A DNA stretch of 50,920 bases from assembly GCA_020444505.1 (NCBI GenBank), contig JAHLKU010000002.1:1-50920 (forward strand). Direction: 5' to 3'. The stretch is from Actinomycetota bacterium. GTDB taxonomy: Bacteria; Actinomycetota; Acidimicrobiia; Spongiisociales; UBA11373. The notes below the pieces were generated by a model. The model saw only the letters and a list, made by a program, of their open reading frames with translations. It did no database searches and was not told where the DNA came from. Numbering within the stretch: the first letter of the stretch is position 1; every line of letters begins with the position of its first letter. Positions 9,690 to 17,728 of this stretch are shown in pieces. The position numbers were made by a program, and so were the translations under genes.

Positions 9690-9695
9690 TACCCT
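9690..9695 (+). promoter_or_regulatory. -10 box TACCCT for the oxidoreductase-VOC-ABC run (leadered)
   Basis: TACCCT lies 28 nt before GTG 9724. The predicted leader of about 22 nt contains CAGGAG about 8 nt before the start, so this gene appears leadered, unlike many neighbours. Confidence 0.45.
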
Positions 9696-9723
9696 GGCGC
9701 GGTCCCCGACCAGGAGTGCAGCA

Positions 9724-10674
9724 GTGCGATTCGGCGGTTTCGTGCCCCAGGGCTGGAGGATGGACCTCCAGGGCGTCCCCACCTCCGACCAGTGGGACAC
9801 CATGGTCGGGGTGGCGCACCGGTTGGAGGCGGCCGGGTTCGAGTCGGCCTGGGTGTACGACCACTTCCACACGGTGCCCCACCCCACGCAGGAGCCCACC
9901 TACGAGGCGTGGACCCTGATGGCGGCGCTGGCGGCCACCACCGACACCATCCGCCTCGGCCAGATGTGCACCTGCAACTCGTACCGCCCGCCGGCCTATC
10001 TGGCGAAGGTGGCCTCCACCGTGGACGTCGTCTCGGGCGGGCGCCTCGAGTTCGCCATCGGCGCCGGCTGGTACGAGCACGAGTACCTCGCCTACGGCTA
10101 CGACTTCCCCAAGCCGTCGGTGCGCATCGGCCAGCTGGGCGAGGCGGTCCAGATCATCAAGCGGATGTGGACCGAGGACGAGGCCCACTTCGAGGGGACG
10201 CACTACTCGGTGCGCGGCGCCATCAACCGGCCCCGGCCGCTGCAGGACCCCCACCCCCCGCTGTGGATCGCCGGAGGGGGCGAGAAGCTCACGCTGCGGC
10301 TGGTGGCCGAGCACGCCGACTACGCCAACTTCGCCGGGACGCCCGAGGTGTTCGCCCACAAGTCCAGGGTGCTGGAGGAGCACTGCGAGGCGGTGGGCAG
10401 GGACTACGCCGAGATCGGCCGCACCCTGCACGTCATCGTCATGGTGGACGCCGACGACGCCGCCCTCGAACGGGCGGCGGCCCAGTTCGACGCCCCGGTG
10501 GAGAAGTTCCTGGCAGGCAGCCAGGTGGTCGCCGGGTCCGCCGACGAGGTGGCGAACCGCCTCGGCGCGTACGCCGAGGAGGGATGCGAGTACTTCGTGG
10601 TGTTCTTCCCCGACGCGGTGTGGGGCGACGGCATCGAGGCGTTCGCCGCCGGCGTGATCCCGGAGATGTCCTGA
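9724..10674 (+). CDS. Luciferase-like (LLM) F420-dependent-type oxidoreductase
   Basis: 316 residues, a full-length bacterial-luciferase-like TIM barrel. Typical blocks are FESAWVYDHF (early), TLMAALAATTDTIRLGQMC, PAYLAKVASTVDVVSGGRLEFAIGAGWYEHEYLAYG and RIGQLGEAVQIIKRMW. PPLWIAGGGEKLTLRLVAEHADYANF, the F420/FMN phosphate-binding region, comes later. In actinobacteria this subgroup usually uses coenzyme F420; that is family knowledge, not shown here. The start is GTG 9724, with CAGGAG upstream. The stop TGA shares its A with the ATG of the next gene (TGATG), so the two are coupled. Neighbours suggest oxidative handling of a compound that is then bound or exported. Confidence 0.85.
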   Translation: MRFGGFVPQGWRMDLQGVPTSDQWDTMVGVAHRLEAAGFESAWVYDHFHTVPHPTQEPTYEAWTLMAALAATTDTIRLGQMCTCNSYRPPAYLAKVASTVDVVSGGRLEFAIGAGWYEHEYLAYGYDFPKPSVRIGQLGEAVQIIKRMWTEDEAHFEGTHYSVRGAINRPRPLQDPHPPLWIAGGGEKLTLRLVAEHADYANFAGTPEVFAHKSRVLEEHCEAVGRDYAEIGRTLHVIVMVDADDAALERAAAQFDAPVEKFLAGSQVVAGSADEVANRLGAYAEEGCEYFVVFFPDAVWGDGIEAFAAGVIPEMS

Positions 10675-11108
10675 TGGCGATCCCCTTCCAGGTCACCTTC
10701 GATGCCCACCACCCGCCGACGCTGGCAGAGTTCTGGGCGCTGGCCCTGCAGTACGTGCTGCAGCCCCCGCCGCCGGGCTACGCCACCTGGGACGCCTTCC
10801 TCGACGAGATGGACGTGCCCGGCGACATGCGGGAGTCGCGGGCGGCCATCGTCGACCCGCAGGGGGAAGGCCCGCGGGTGTTCTTCCAGCAGGTGCCGGA
10901 GGGCAAGACCGCCAAGAACCGGGTGCACCTCGACGTGTCGGTGAGCGGAGGGCCCGGCACCGACGACGCCACCCGGCGGTCCCGCATCGAGCAGCACGCC
11001 GCCCTGCTGGAAGGCGCCGGGGCCACGGTGGCGGCCCGCATCGAGGAGTTCGGGGAGTTCTGGATCGTGATGCACGACCCCGAAGGCAACGAGTTCTGCG
11101 TCACGTAG
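10674..11108 (+). CDS. VOC-family (glyoxalase-like) protein
   Basis: 144 residues with the glyoxalase/bleomycin-resistance fold pattern. It opens with FQVTFDAHHPPTLAEFWALAL, has NRVHLDVSV in the middle (H as a metal-ligand candidate), and ends with EEFGEFWIVMHDPEGNEFCV, where the Glu is a second ligand candidate. Such proteins isomerise, cleave or bind small molecules, some giving drug resistance. It is translationally coupled to the oxidoreductase gene (TGATG) and followed 13 nt later by the ABC exporter ATPase. Confidence 0.8.
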   Translation: MAIPFQVTFDAHHPPTLAEFWALALQYVLQPPPPGYATWDAFLDEMDVPGDMRESRAAIVDPQGEGPRVFFQQVPEGKTAKNRVHLDVSVSGGPGTDDATRRSRIEQHAALLEGAGATVAARIEEFGEFWIVMHDPEGNEFCVT

Positions 11109-11121
11109 GCGGAGGCCGCCG

Positions 11122-12030
11122 ATGCCGGCGATCCACATCGAGGGACTGGTCAAGCGATACGGGGGGCTGGAGGCGGTCGCCGGCCTCTCCCTGACCGTGG
11201 AGGAGGGCGAGGTGCTCGCCCTGCTGGGGCCGAACGGTGCAGGCAAGACGACGACCGTCGAGATCCTCGAGGGCCACCGCACCCGCGACGCCGGGCGGGT
11301 GACGGTGCTGGGGATGGACCCCGCCGCCGGCGGCAGGGCCTACCGGGAGAGGATCGGCATCGTCCTGCAGTCGTCCGGCATCGACCGGCAGTTGACGGTG
11401 GGCGAGTTGCTGGCGCTGTACGCGCCCCTGTACCCCCGTCCCCGCCCGATCGGCGAGGTGCTCGAGATCGTGGGCCTCACCGACAAGGAGGGGTCCCGGG
11501 TGAAGACCCTCTCCGGCGGCCAGGCGCGCCGCCTCGACCTGGCCCTCGGCATCGTCGGCGGGCCCGACCTGCTGTTCCTGGACGAGCCGACCACCGGGTT
11601 CGACCCCTCGGCCCGCCGGCGTTCCTGGGACCTCATCGACGGGTTGCGCAGCCTGGGCACCACCATCCTGCTGACCACCCACTACATGGACGAGGCGCAG
11701 CACCTGGCCGACCGGGTGGCGGTCATGTCGCACGGCCGCATCGTCGCCGAGGGCACCCCCGACGAGATCGTCGGCTCGGCACGCGGCACGGCGGTGGTCC
11801 GCTTCCGCCTGCCCGAGGGCGCCGACCCGGCGTCGCTGCCGGCGCCGTTCTCCGGCCCTGCCGGCCCCGGCGCCGTGCTCGAGACCCGGGTGGATGATCC
11901 GACCGAGGCGCTCCATCGCCTCACCACCTGGGCGATGGAGCGGGGGATCCGCCTCCCCGGCCTCACGGTGGCCCGCCCGTCGCTGGAGGACGTCTACCTG
12001 GAACTGACCGACGGGGGCGGCGATGGCTGA
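11122..12030 (+). CDS. ABC exporter ATP-binding protein (DrrA/CcmA type)
   Basis: 302 residues. Walker A GPNGAGKTTT, Q-loop VLQSSGIDRQL, ABC signature LSGGQARRLDLALG, Walker B LLFLDEPTTGFD and switch His in LLTTHYMDEA are all intact. The C-terminal 80 residues form the domain typical of ABC-2 drug or lipid exporters (SLEDVYLELT). It powers the permease encoded directly after it; the frames overlap by 8 bp. GGAGG precedes the ATG. The neighbouring oxidoreductase and VOC genes make export of a toxic or secondary compound a reasonable inference. Confidence 0.9.
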   Translation: MPAIHIEGLVKRYGGLEAVAGLSLTVEEGEVLALLGPNGAGKTTTVEILEGHRTRDAGRVTVLGMDPAAGGRAYRERIGIVLQSSGIDRQLTVGELLALYAPLYPRPRPIGEVLEIVGLTDKEGSRVKTLSGGQARRLDLALGIVGGPDLLFLDEPTTGFDPSARRRSWDLIDGLRSLGTTILLTTHYMDEAQHLADRVAVMSHGRIVAEGTPDEIVGSARGTAVVRFRLPEGADPASLPAPFSGPAGPGAVLETRVDDPTEALHRLTTWAMERGIRLPGLTVARPSLEDVYLELTDGGGDG

Positions 12031-12859
12031 GCGGCGGCCCCCGACCCTCCGCCTCGTCGCCGCCCAGGTGCGGTACCAGAACCGGGTGTTCTGGCGGACC
12101 CCCATCGGCGCCGTGTTCACGCTCGCCTTCCCGCTGATGTTCCTGGTGCTGTTCAACCTCCTGTTCCACGGCACCATCCAGGTCGCAGGGCGTGACCCGC
12201 TGACGGTGGCGCAGTTCTACGCCCCGTCCCTCGCCGTGTTCGCCGCCGCCTCCGCCACCTACACCAACCTGACGGTGGGCACCGCCATCGCCCGCGACGC
12301 CGGCATCCTGAAACGGTTCCGGGGCACCCCGCTGCCGCCGTGGGCCTACCTGGCAGGGAGGGTGGGCTCGGCGGTGTGGATCGCGGTGCTGGCCGTGGTG
12401 CTGATGCTGGGCGTCGGGGTGGCCGCCTACGGCCTGGAGGTGCGGGCGGCGGCCCTGCCGGCGGCGGTGGTGACCTTCGGGGTGGGGGCCGCTTGCTTTG
12501 CGGCGCTCGGCGTCGCGATGGCCGGCGTGGCCAAGTCGGGCGATGCCGCCCCGGCGCTCGCCAACTTCACGATCCTGCCGCTGGCCTTCATCTCGGACGT
12601 CTTCCTGCCACTCGACGACCCGCCCCGCTGGCTGGAGGGAGTCGCCGACGTGTTCCCGCTCAAGCATTTCGCCCGCGCTTTCCAGGACGCCTTCAGCCCA
12701 TTCACCACCGGCGCCGGCTTCCGGTGGAGTGCGCTGGCGGTGATGGGCGTGTGGGCCGCCGTCGGCGCGGTGATCGCACTCCGGACCTTCGGGTGGGAGC
12801 CCAGGGCGCAGCGGGCCGGCGGGAGGGGGAGGCGCGCGTCCCCCTCGCGGGGGAGGTAG
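12023..12859 (+). CDS. ABC-2 type permease (DrrB-like)
   Basis: 278 residues with six predicted membrane segments, beginning with an amphipathic lead (QVRYQNRVFWRTP) and a first segment FTLAFPLMFLVLFNLLF. FRGTPLPPWAYLAGR is the typical cytoplasmic loop that contacts the ATPase. The late motif LPLAFISDVFLPLDDPPRWLEGVADVFPLKHF is characteristic of ABC-2 drug exporters (PF01061/PF12698 group). It overlaps the ATPase gene by 8 bp. The last codons form a small GC hairpin (12839-12854), which could weakly end the transcript. Confidence 0.88.
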   Translation: MAERRPPTLRLVAAQVRYQNRVFWRTPIGAVFTLAFPLMFLVLFNLLFHGTIQVAGRDPLTVAQFYAPSLAVFAAASATYTNLTVGTAIARDAGILKRFRGTPLPPWAYLAGRVGSAVWIAVLAVVLMLGVGVAAYGLEVRAAALPAAVVTFGVGAACFAALGVAMAGVAKSGDAAPALANFTILPLAFISDVFLPLDDPPRWLEGVADVFPLKHFARAFQDAFSPFTTGAGFRWSALAVMGVWAAVGAVIALRTFGWEPRAQRAGGRGRRASPSRGR

Positions 12860-12896
12860 CGGGGGCCCACTTCCGACCTCCGGCCCTACCCCTGCG

Positions 12897-12902
12897 TATG
12901 CT
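12897..12902 (+). promoter_or_regulatory. -10 box TATGCT for the DUF4342/ABC operon (leadered)
   Basis: TATGCT lies 48 nt before GTG 12951. The inferred leader of about 40 nt contains GAGGAG. The 12860-12950 gap shows no other feature I can support. Confidence 0.5.
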
Positions 12903-12950
12903 GTCTCGCCATCATGAGGCCGATCCGACATCACGTGTGAGGAGACGACC

Positions 12951-13217
12951 GTGTCCGAGACCGACGGCGACCGCTACGAAGAGTTCAAGGTGAAGGGCGA
13001 GGACCTGCTCGGCAAGGCCCGCGAGTTGATCCACGAGGGCAACGTGCGGCGCCTCATGATCATCAACGACGACGGCAAGACGCTGGTCGAGATCCCGCTG
13101 ACCATCGGCGTCATCGGGGCCGTGCTGCTGCCGGTGTGGGCCGCCATCGGCGCCATCGCCGCCGTCGTGACCGACTGCACCATCCGGGTGGAGAAGAGCG
13201 ACCAGGGAGAAGGCTGA
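12951..13217 (+). CDS. DUF4342 membrane protein
   Basis: 88 residues. The pattern KVKGEDLLGKARELIHEGNVRRLMIINDDGKTLVEIPLTIGVIGAVLLPVWAAI continuing to VTDCTIRVE is typical of DUF4342. It has a charged N-terminal helix, a short beta segment and one or two hydrophobic segments at about 48-74. Function is unknown; family members often sit near transporters and stress genes. GTG 12951 has GAGGAG 9 nt upstream. The ABC ATPase gene starts 2 nt after the stop, so this is the first gene of a three-gene operon and may be an accessory membrane piece of that transporter. Confidence 0.85.
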   Translation: MSETDGDRYEEFKVKGEDLLGKARELIHEGNVRRLMIINDDGKTLVEIPLTIGVIGAVLLPVWAAIGAIAAVVTDCTIRVEKSDQGEG

Positions 13218-13219
13218 CC

Positions 13220-13960
13220 ATGGACAACGTGGCCAACGGCGTGGCGGCGAGGACCGTCGAGGGGGTGAAGGTCTACGGCGAGGGCCACCTCGCGGTGCGG
13301 GCGCTCGACCGCATCAACGTCTCGTTCGACACCGGCAGGTTCACCGCCATCATGGGGCCGTCGGGCTCCGGCAAGTCGACGCTGCTGCACTGCATCGCCG
13401 GCCTCGACGACCTCACCGGCGGCGACGCCTACATCGGCGACATCCGCCTGGGCGACCTCACCGAGAAGGAACTGACCCTGCTGCGGCGCAAGAAGGTGGG
13501 CTTCGTCTTCCAGTCGTTCAACCTGATCCCGACGCTGTCGGCGAGGGAGAACATCACGCTGCCGCTCGACATCGCCGGCGAGGACGTGGACGTCGAGTGG
13601 TTCGACACGGTGGTCGAGACGATGGGCCTCGGCGACCGTCTCCATCACCGCCCGGTGGAGTTGTCCGGCGGCCAGCAGCAGCGGGTGGCTGCGGCCCGCG
13701 CCCTGGTGTCGCGCCCCGAGATCGTCTTCGCAGACGAGCCCTCCGGCAACCTGGACTCCCGGGCCACCGACGAACTGCTGTCGTTCCTGCGGCGCGCCGC
13801 CGACGAGTTCGGGCAGACCATCGTCATGGTGACCCACGACCCCATGGCCGCGGCGTTCGCCGACAAGGTGGTGTTCCTCGCCGACGGCATCTGCATCGAC
13901 GAGATGGCCCGGCCGACGTCGGACGCGATCCTGGACCACATGAAATCGCTGGGGGACTGA
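13220..13960 (+). CDS. ABC transporter ATP-binding protein (LolD/MacB type)
   Basis: 246 residues. Walker A GPSGSGKST, Q-loop FVFQSFNLIPTLSARENI, signature LSGGQQQRVAAARAL, Walker B IVFADEPSGNLD and switch His in MVTHDPMAA are complete. The SFNL and EPSGNLD forms mark the MacB/LolD/FtsE branch, which works with FtsX-type permeases in moving lipids, peptides or drugs across the envelope by mechanotransmission. It sits 2 nt after the DUF4342 gene and 1 nt before the permease gene. Confidence 0.92.
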   Translation: MDNVANGVAARTVEGVKVYGEGHLAVRALDRINVSFDTGRFTAIMGPSGSGKSTLLHCIAGLDDLTGGDAYIGDIRLGDLTEKELTLLRRKKVGFVFQSFNLIPTLSARENITLPLDIAGEDVDVEWFDTVVETMGLGDRLHHRPVELSGGQQQRVAAARALVSRPEIVFADEPSGNLDSRATDELLSFLRRAADEFGQTIVMVTHDPMAAAFADKVVFLADGICIDEMARPTSDAILDHMKSLGD

Positions 13961-13961
13961 C

Positions 13962-16505
13962 GTGCTGAAGATGGCCTGGAAGGGCGTGCTCGCCCACAAG
14001 GTCCGGCTCGGCCTGACCGCACTGGCGATCGTGCTCGGCGTCGCCTTCATCTCGGGGTCCTTCGTGTTCACCGACCGCATGTCGTCGGCGTTCGACGACC
14101 TGTTCTCCGGCACCGCCGACGGGGTGGACCTGGTGGTGCAGGAGGCGGGGGTGCTCGGCCTGGGCGCCTCCGGGCGGGTGCCGGACACCACACTGGACGA
14201 GGTCCTCAACGTACCGGGCGTGGACAGGGCCGTGCCGGCCGTGCAGGGCATCGCCCAGCTGATCGGCACCGACGGCGAGCCGATCGGCAGCGGGGGCGCG
14301 CCGACGCTCGGCTTCTCGATCCTGGCCGACGACCTGGACGTCTCGGCCCTCGGCCTGGTCGTCGGGGCGCTTCCCGACGGGCCGGGCGAGGTGGTGATCG
14401 ACGCCTACTCCGCCGAGGCGAACGGGCTGGGCATCGGCGACACGATCGGCGTGGTCTCCACGTCGGGCGCCGAGGACTTCACCGTCGTGGGGACGATCTC
14501 GTTCGGCAGCGCCGACAACCTGCTGGGCGCCACCATGGCCGCGTTCGAGATGTCCGAGGCCCAGCGGGTCATGGGCATGGAGGGCTTCTACAGCCAGATC
14601 AGCGTGACGGCGGACCCCGGCGTCACCTCCGAGGAGCTGCTGCCGGCGGTGCAGGCCGCCGTGTCGTCGCCCGACGTCGAGGTGGTGCTGGCCTCGGCGG
14701 AGCTGGAGAAGCAGCTCGACATGGTCGACACGTTCCTGGGGTTCTTCAACACGTTCCTGGTGTCGATCGGTGCGATCGCCCTGTTCGTGGCCGCCTTCCT
14801 GATCAGCAACACGTTCCGCATCATCGTCAGCCAGCGCACCCGCGAGCTGGCCATGCTGCGGGCGGTGGGGGCGACCGGGCGCCAGGTGACCGCGATCGTG
14901 GTGCTGGAGGCGTTCATCGTCGGCCTGATCGCCTCGGCGATCGGCATCGGCGTCGGCGTGCTGCTGGCGATGCTGATCCAGGTGATGATGAGCGGGCTGG
15001 GGATCTCGTTCCCGTCGGGGGCGCTGGTGCTGAAGGCCCGCACGGTCGCCTGGGGCATGGGCTTCGGTGTGCTGTTCACGATGATCTCGGCGATCATCCC
15101 CGCGGTCCGGGCGGCACGGGTGCCCCCGGTGGCGGCGCTGCGGGAGACCTCGGTGGGCTTCTCGAAGCCGCTGGGGAAGCGGTTGATCGCCGGGTCGTCG
15201 ATCACCGTGGTCGGCCTGGTGATGCTGTTCTCCGGCCTGTTCGGGTCGTTCTCCAACGCCCTGCTGGTGATGGGGGTGGGCGCCGGGCTCACCTTCGTCG
15301 GCGTCGCCGTGATCGCCCCGTTCTTCTCGAAGGGGTTCGGGAAGGTGTTCGGGGCACCGTTGCCGCGCATGTTCGGCGTGCCCGGCCGGCTCGCCAAGGA
15401 GAACGCCGTCCGCAAGCCCCGCCGCATGGCGGCGACCGCGTCCGCCTTGATGATCGGCGTGGCCCTGGTCAGCATCCTGGCGGTGCTGGCCGCCTCGGCG
15501 AAGACGACCATCCGGTCGGCCGTCGAGGGCGAGGTGCTCGCCGAGTTCCAGGTGGAGGCGTCCGGCTTCGCCGACCCCACCACCACCGGGGCCAGCCCCG
15601 CCCTGAAACAGGCGCTGTCGGAGGTCCCCGGCGTCCAGGTGGCGTCGTCCTACCGGATCGGCCCCTACCTGGAGCCGGGCAACCCGACCACGCTGTACCT
15701 GGCGGGCGTGGACGCCGCACTCGACCGGGCGCTGCAGATCGAGATCCCTTCGGGGTCCTTTGCCGACCTCGGGCCGGGGAGGGCGATCATCGACGCCGGG
15801 TGGGCCGAGGACGAGGGCCTCGAGGTGGGCGACACCGTGGTCATCGAGCCGCGGGAGGACCGTCCGGAGGGGCTCAGCGTGGTGGCCACCTACGACTCGG
15901 AGCTGTTCACCGGCACCAGGGTGCTGATCTCGATGCAGGACTTCGAGGAGTACTACCCGTCCGGGCTCGAGGCGATGATCATGGTGAAGCTCGACGACGG
16001 CGTCGACGCCGACGCCATCCGGCCGGCCCTGCAGGCGCTGGTCGACGAGTACCCCAACCTGGAGCTCAACGACCAGGAGCAGTACGTCGAGAAGACGGCG
16101 GGGCAGGTGGACCTGTTCCTCAACATCCTCACCGCGCTGCTCGGGCTGGCGATCCTCATCGCGCTGCTGGGGATCATGAACACGCTGGCGCTGTCGATCT
16201 TCGAGCGGAAGCGCGAGATCGGCCTGCTGCGGGCGGTGGGCATGACCAAGCGGCAGGTGCGGCGGATGATCCGCTGGGAGGCGATCCTCATCGCCGTGTT
16301 CGGTGCCGTCATCGGCCTGGTGGTCGGCACGGCCCTCGGCGTGGCCATCGTCTTCGGCATCGGCCAGGGGTTGGAACTGGCGGTGCCGGCCGGCACCTTG
16401 ATCGGGTACGCCGTGGCCGGAGGCATCGGCGGGTTCCTCGCCTCCCTGTGGCCGTCGTGGCGCGGCGCCAAGACCGACCTGCTGGAGGCCATCAGCTTCG
16501 AGTGA
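13962..16505 (+). CDS. FtsX/MacB-type ABC permease
   Basis: 847 residues with two FtsX repeats: an N-terminal membrane segment (about 15-35), a large extracytoplasmic domain, a three-helix bundle around 255-390, a fourth region 405-460, a second N-terminal segment (MAATASALMIGVALVSILAVLAA), a second outer domain, and a final bundle at about 720-835. Both repeats carry the family loop after a transmembrane helix (RTRELAMLRAVGATGRQV and KREIGLLRAVGMTKRQVRRM). This layout fits large macrolide/lipoprotein-type exporters in actinobacteria. GTG 13962 starts one base after the ATPase stop. A strong hairpin follows. Confidence 0.9.
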   Translation: MLKMAWKGVLAHKVRLGLTALAIVLGVAFISGSFVFTDRMSSAFDDLFSGTADGVDLVVQEAGVLGLGASGRVPDTTLDEVLNVPGVDRAVPAVQGIAQLIGTDGEPIGSGGAPTLGFSILADDLDVSALGLVVGALPDGPGEVVIDAYSAEANGLGIGDTIGVVSTSGAEDFTVVGTISFGSADNLLGATMAAFEMSEAQRVMGMEGFYSQISVTADPGVTSEELLPAVQAAVSSPDVEVVLASAELEKQLDMVDTFLGFFNTFLVSIGAIALFVAAFLISNTFRIIVSQRTRELAMLRAVGATGRQVTAIVVLEAFIVGLIASAIGIGVGVLLAMLIQVMMSGLGISFPSGALVLKARTVAWGMGFGVLFTMISAIIPAVRAARVPPVAALRETSVGFSKPLGKRLIAGSSITVVGLVMLFSGLFGSFSNALLVMGVGAGLTFVGVAVIAPFFSKGFGKVFGAPLPRMFGVPGRLAKENAVRKPRRMAATASALMIGVALVSILAVLAASAKTTIRSAVEGEVLAEFQVEASGFADPTTTGASPALKQALSEVPGVQVASSYRIGPYLEPGNPTTLYLAGVDAALDRALQIEIPSGSFADLGPGRAIIDAGWAEDEGLEVGDTVVIEPREDRPEGLSVVATYDSELFTGTRVLISMQDFEEYYPSGLEAMIMVKLDDGVDADAIRPALQALVDEYPNLELNDQEQYVEKTAGQVDLFLNILTALLGLAILIALLGIMNTLALSIFERKREIGLLRAVGMTKRQVRRMIRWEAILIAVFGAVIGLVVGTALGVAIVFGIGQGLELAVPAGTLIGYAVAGGIGGFLASLWPSWRGAKTDLLEAISFE

Positions 16506-16510
16506 CCGCG

Positions 16511-16545
16511 GGACGGGGCGGGCCCCTGCCGGGCCCGCCCCGTCC
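16511..16545. terminator. Strong terminator hairpin after the FtsX-type permease
   Basis: A perfect 15-bp stem starting GGACGGGGCGGG and closing with its complement around loop CTGCC. It starts 6 nt after the stop codon and has no T-tract. The next promoter begins 5 nt later, giving a clear operon boundary. Confidence 0.8.
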
Positions 16546-16549
16546 CCGC

Positions 16550-16555
16550 TACGCT
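16550..16555 (+). promoter_or_regulatory. -10 box TACGCT, leaderless start of the MscS gene
   Basis: TACGCT, 7 nt before ATG 16563, directly after the terminator hairpin. Its -35 element would lie inside the hairpin. Confidence 0.6.
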
Positions 16556-16562
16556 CGCCGGC

Positions 16563-17459
16563 ATGATCGAACGGCTCGCGGAGACCATCGGCCTCACCCG
16601 CTGGCAGACGCAGCTCATCGTCACCGGCGGCGTCGTCCTGCTGCTGGCGGTGGTGCGCTGGCTGGTGCTGGCGCTGGTGCACCGGCGGATCGCGGACTCG
16701 GCCGTCTGGTACCGCACCCGCAAGCTGCTGTCGTACATCATCACCATCGTCGGGGCCATCGTGCTCGCCTCGGTGTGGCTGGAGGGCTCGGGGCTCGCCA
16801 CCTACGTCGGCTTCCTCACGGCGGGCATCGCCATCGCCCTGTCCGACGTGTTGAAGAACCTGGCGGGCTGGGCGTTCATCGTGCTCCGGCGGCCGTTCCG
16901 CCTCGGGGACCGCATCGAGGTGGGGGGCCATCGCGGCGATGTGGTGGACATGCGGGCGTTCCGCTTCACCCTGCTGGAGGTGGGCAACCGGGTGGACGCC
17001 GAGCAGTCCACCGGCCGCCTGCTGCACATCCCCAACGGCACCGTGTTCACCGAGGTGCTGGCCAACTTCACCACCGGGTTCCAGTTCCTCTGGCACGAGA
17101 TCCCGGTGCTGGTGACGTTCGAGTCCGACTGGGAGGAGGCCGAGCGCCTGGTGCTGGACGCCCTGGTGGAGCACGCCCCCGACGTGGACGACGCCGCCGT
17201 GCGGCGCGAACTGCGGGAGGCGGCCACCGAGTACCAGATCCGCTTCACCCATCTCGCCCCGACCGTCTACCTGACCGTCCGGGACAGCGGGGTGCTGCTC
17301 ACCGGGCGGCTCCTGGTGCCGGTGCGCGAGTTGCGTTCCGTGGAGGAGGCGGTGTGGAAGCACCTTCTCCGGGGCATCGCCGCCACCGACACCGTGGCCC
17401 TCGCCTACCCCACGGTCCGGACCACCTTCGAGGGCCCGATCCGGTTGGAGCGCGGGTAG
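16563..17459 (+). CDS. MscS-family mechanosensitive channel protein
   Basis: 298 residues. Three hydrophobic segments (about 20-42, 57-77 and 82-105) are followed by the MscS pore/beta domain signature: VGFLTAGIAIALSDVLKNLAGWAFIVLRRPFRLGDRIEVGGHRGDVVDM. LLHIPNGTVF is the usual PN(G/S) element. The C-terminal domain is alpha/beta and cytoplasmic. MscS proteins open under membrane tension during osmotic downshock. The extra length after the beta domain and divergence from E. coli MscS make the ion or gating preference uncertain. It is transcribed from its own promoter. Confidence 0.88.
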   Translation: MIERLAETIGLTRWQTQLIVTGGVVLLLAVVRWLVLALVHRRIADSAVWYRTRKLLSYIITIVGAIVLASVWLEGSGLATYVGFLTAGIAIALSDVLKNLAGWAFIVLRRPFRLGDRIEVGGHRGDVVDMRAFRFTLLEVGNRVDAEQSTGRLLHIPNGTVFTEVLANFTTGFQFLWHEIPVLVTFESDWEEAERLVLDALVEHAPDVDDAAVRRELREAATEYQIRFTHLAPTVYLTVRDSGVLLTGRLLVPVRELRSVEEAVWKHLLRGIAATDTVALAYPTVRTTFEGPIRLERG

Positions 17460-17530
17460 CGCCGCGCCGCCGCAGTAGGGAATTTCGGCCCTTGGCCCCG
17501 GGCCCGTCGCGGCCGCACGATGGGGGCGAC

Positions 17531-17647
17531 ATGAGCGGGTGGATTCTCGGAGGGATCCTCGCCGCGCTGGCTCTGGCGGGTGCCGTCGTGCTCGTCGGTG
17601 AGTGCCGCATCTGCCGCCGGGAGCGAACGGGGGTCGAAGACAACTAG
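17531..17647 (+). CDS. 38-residue single-span membrane peptide with CxxC
   Basis: Short frame starting at ATG 17531 with a G-rich GGGGGCG stretch before it. The product has one hydrophobic segment (residues 4-24), then ECRICRRER, a basic tail with a Cys-x-x-Cys pair, and an acidic end. With the positive charges after the span it would sit N-out or as an uncleaved signal anchor. It lies 71 nt after the MscS gene and 81 nt before the RND transporter gene, on the same strand. I know no family. The CxxC could bind metal or form a disulfide. Real but unproven; a chance frame cannot be excluded. Confidence 0.45.
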   Translation: MSGWILGGILAALALAGAVVLVGECRICRRERTGVEDN

Positions 17648-17728
17648 GAGGCCGCGCCGCCGGAGGAGGGATCGCCGGCTGCGGCGGTCCGGTTCGGCCC
17701 CGAGGACCGTCCAGAGGAGCACGACCGC

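Noticed and set aside
12839-12854. 6-bp GC hairpin at the end of the ABC-2 permease gene as a terminator
   Set aside because: Short, inside coding sequence and without a T-tract; too weak to call.
13824-17363. Very long minus-strand open frame (1179 codons) opposite the ABC permease and MscS genes
   Set aside because: Composition is Arg, His, Gly and Pro-rich with no family pattern; it is the mirror of real genes in GC-rich DNA.
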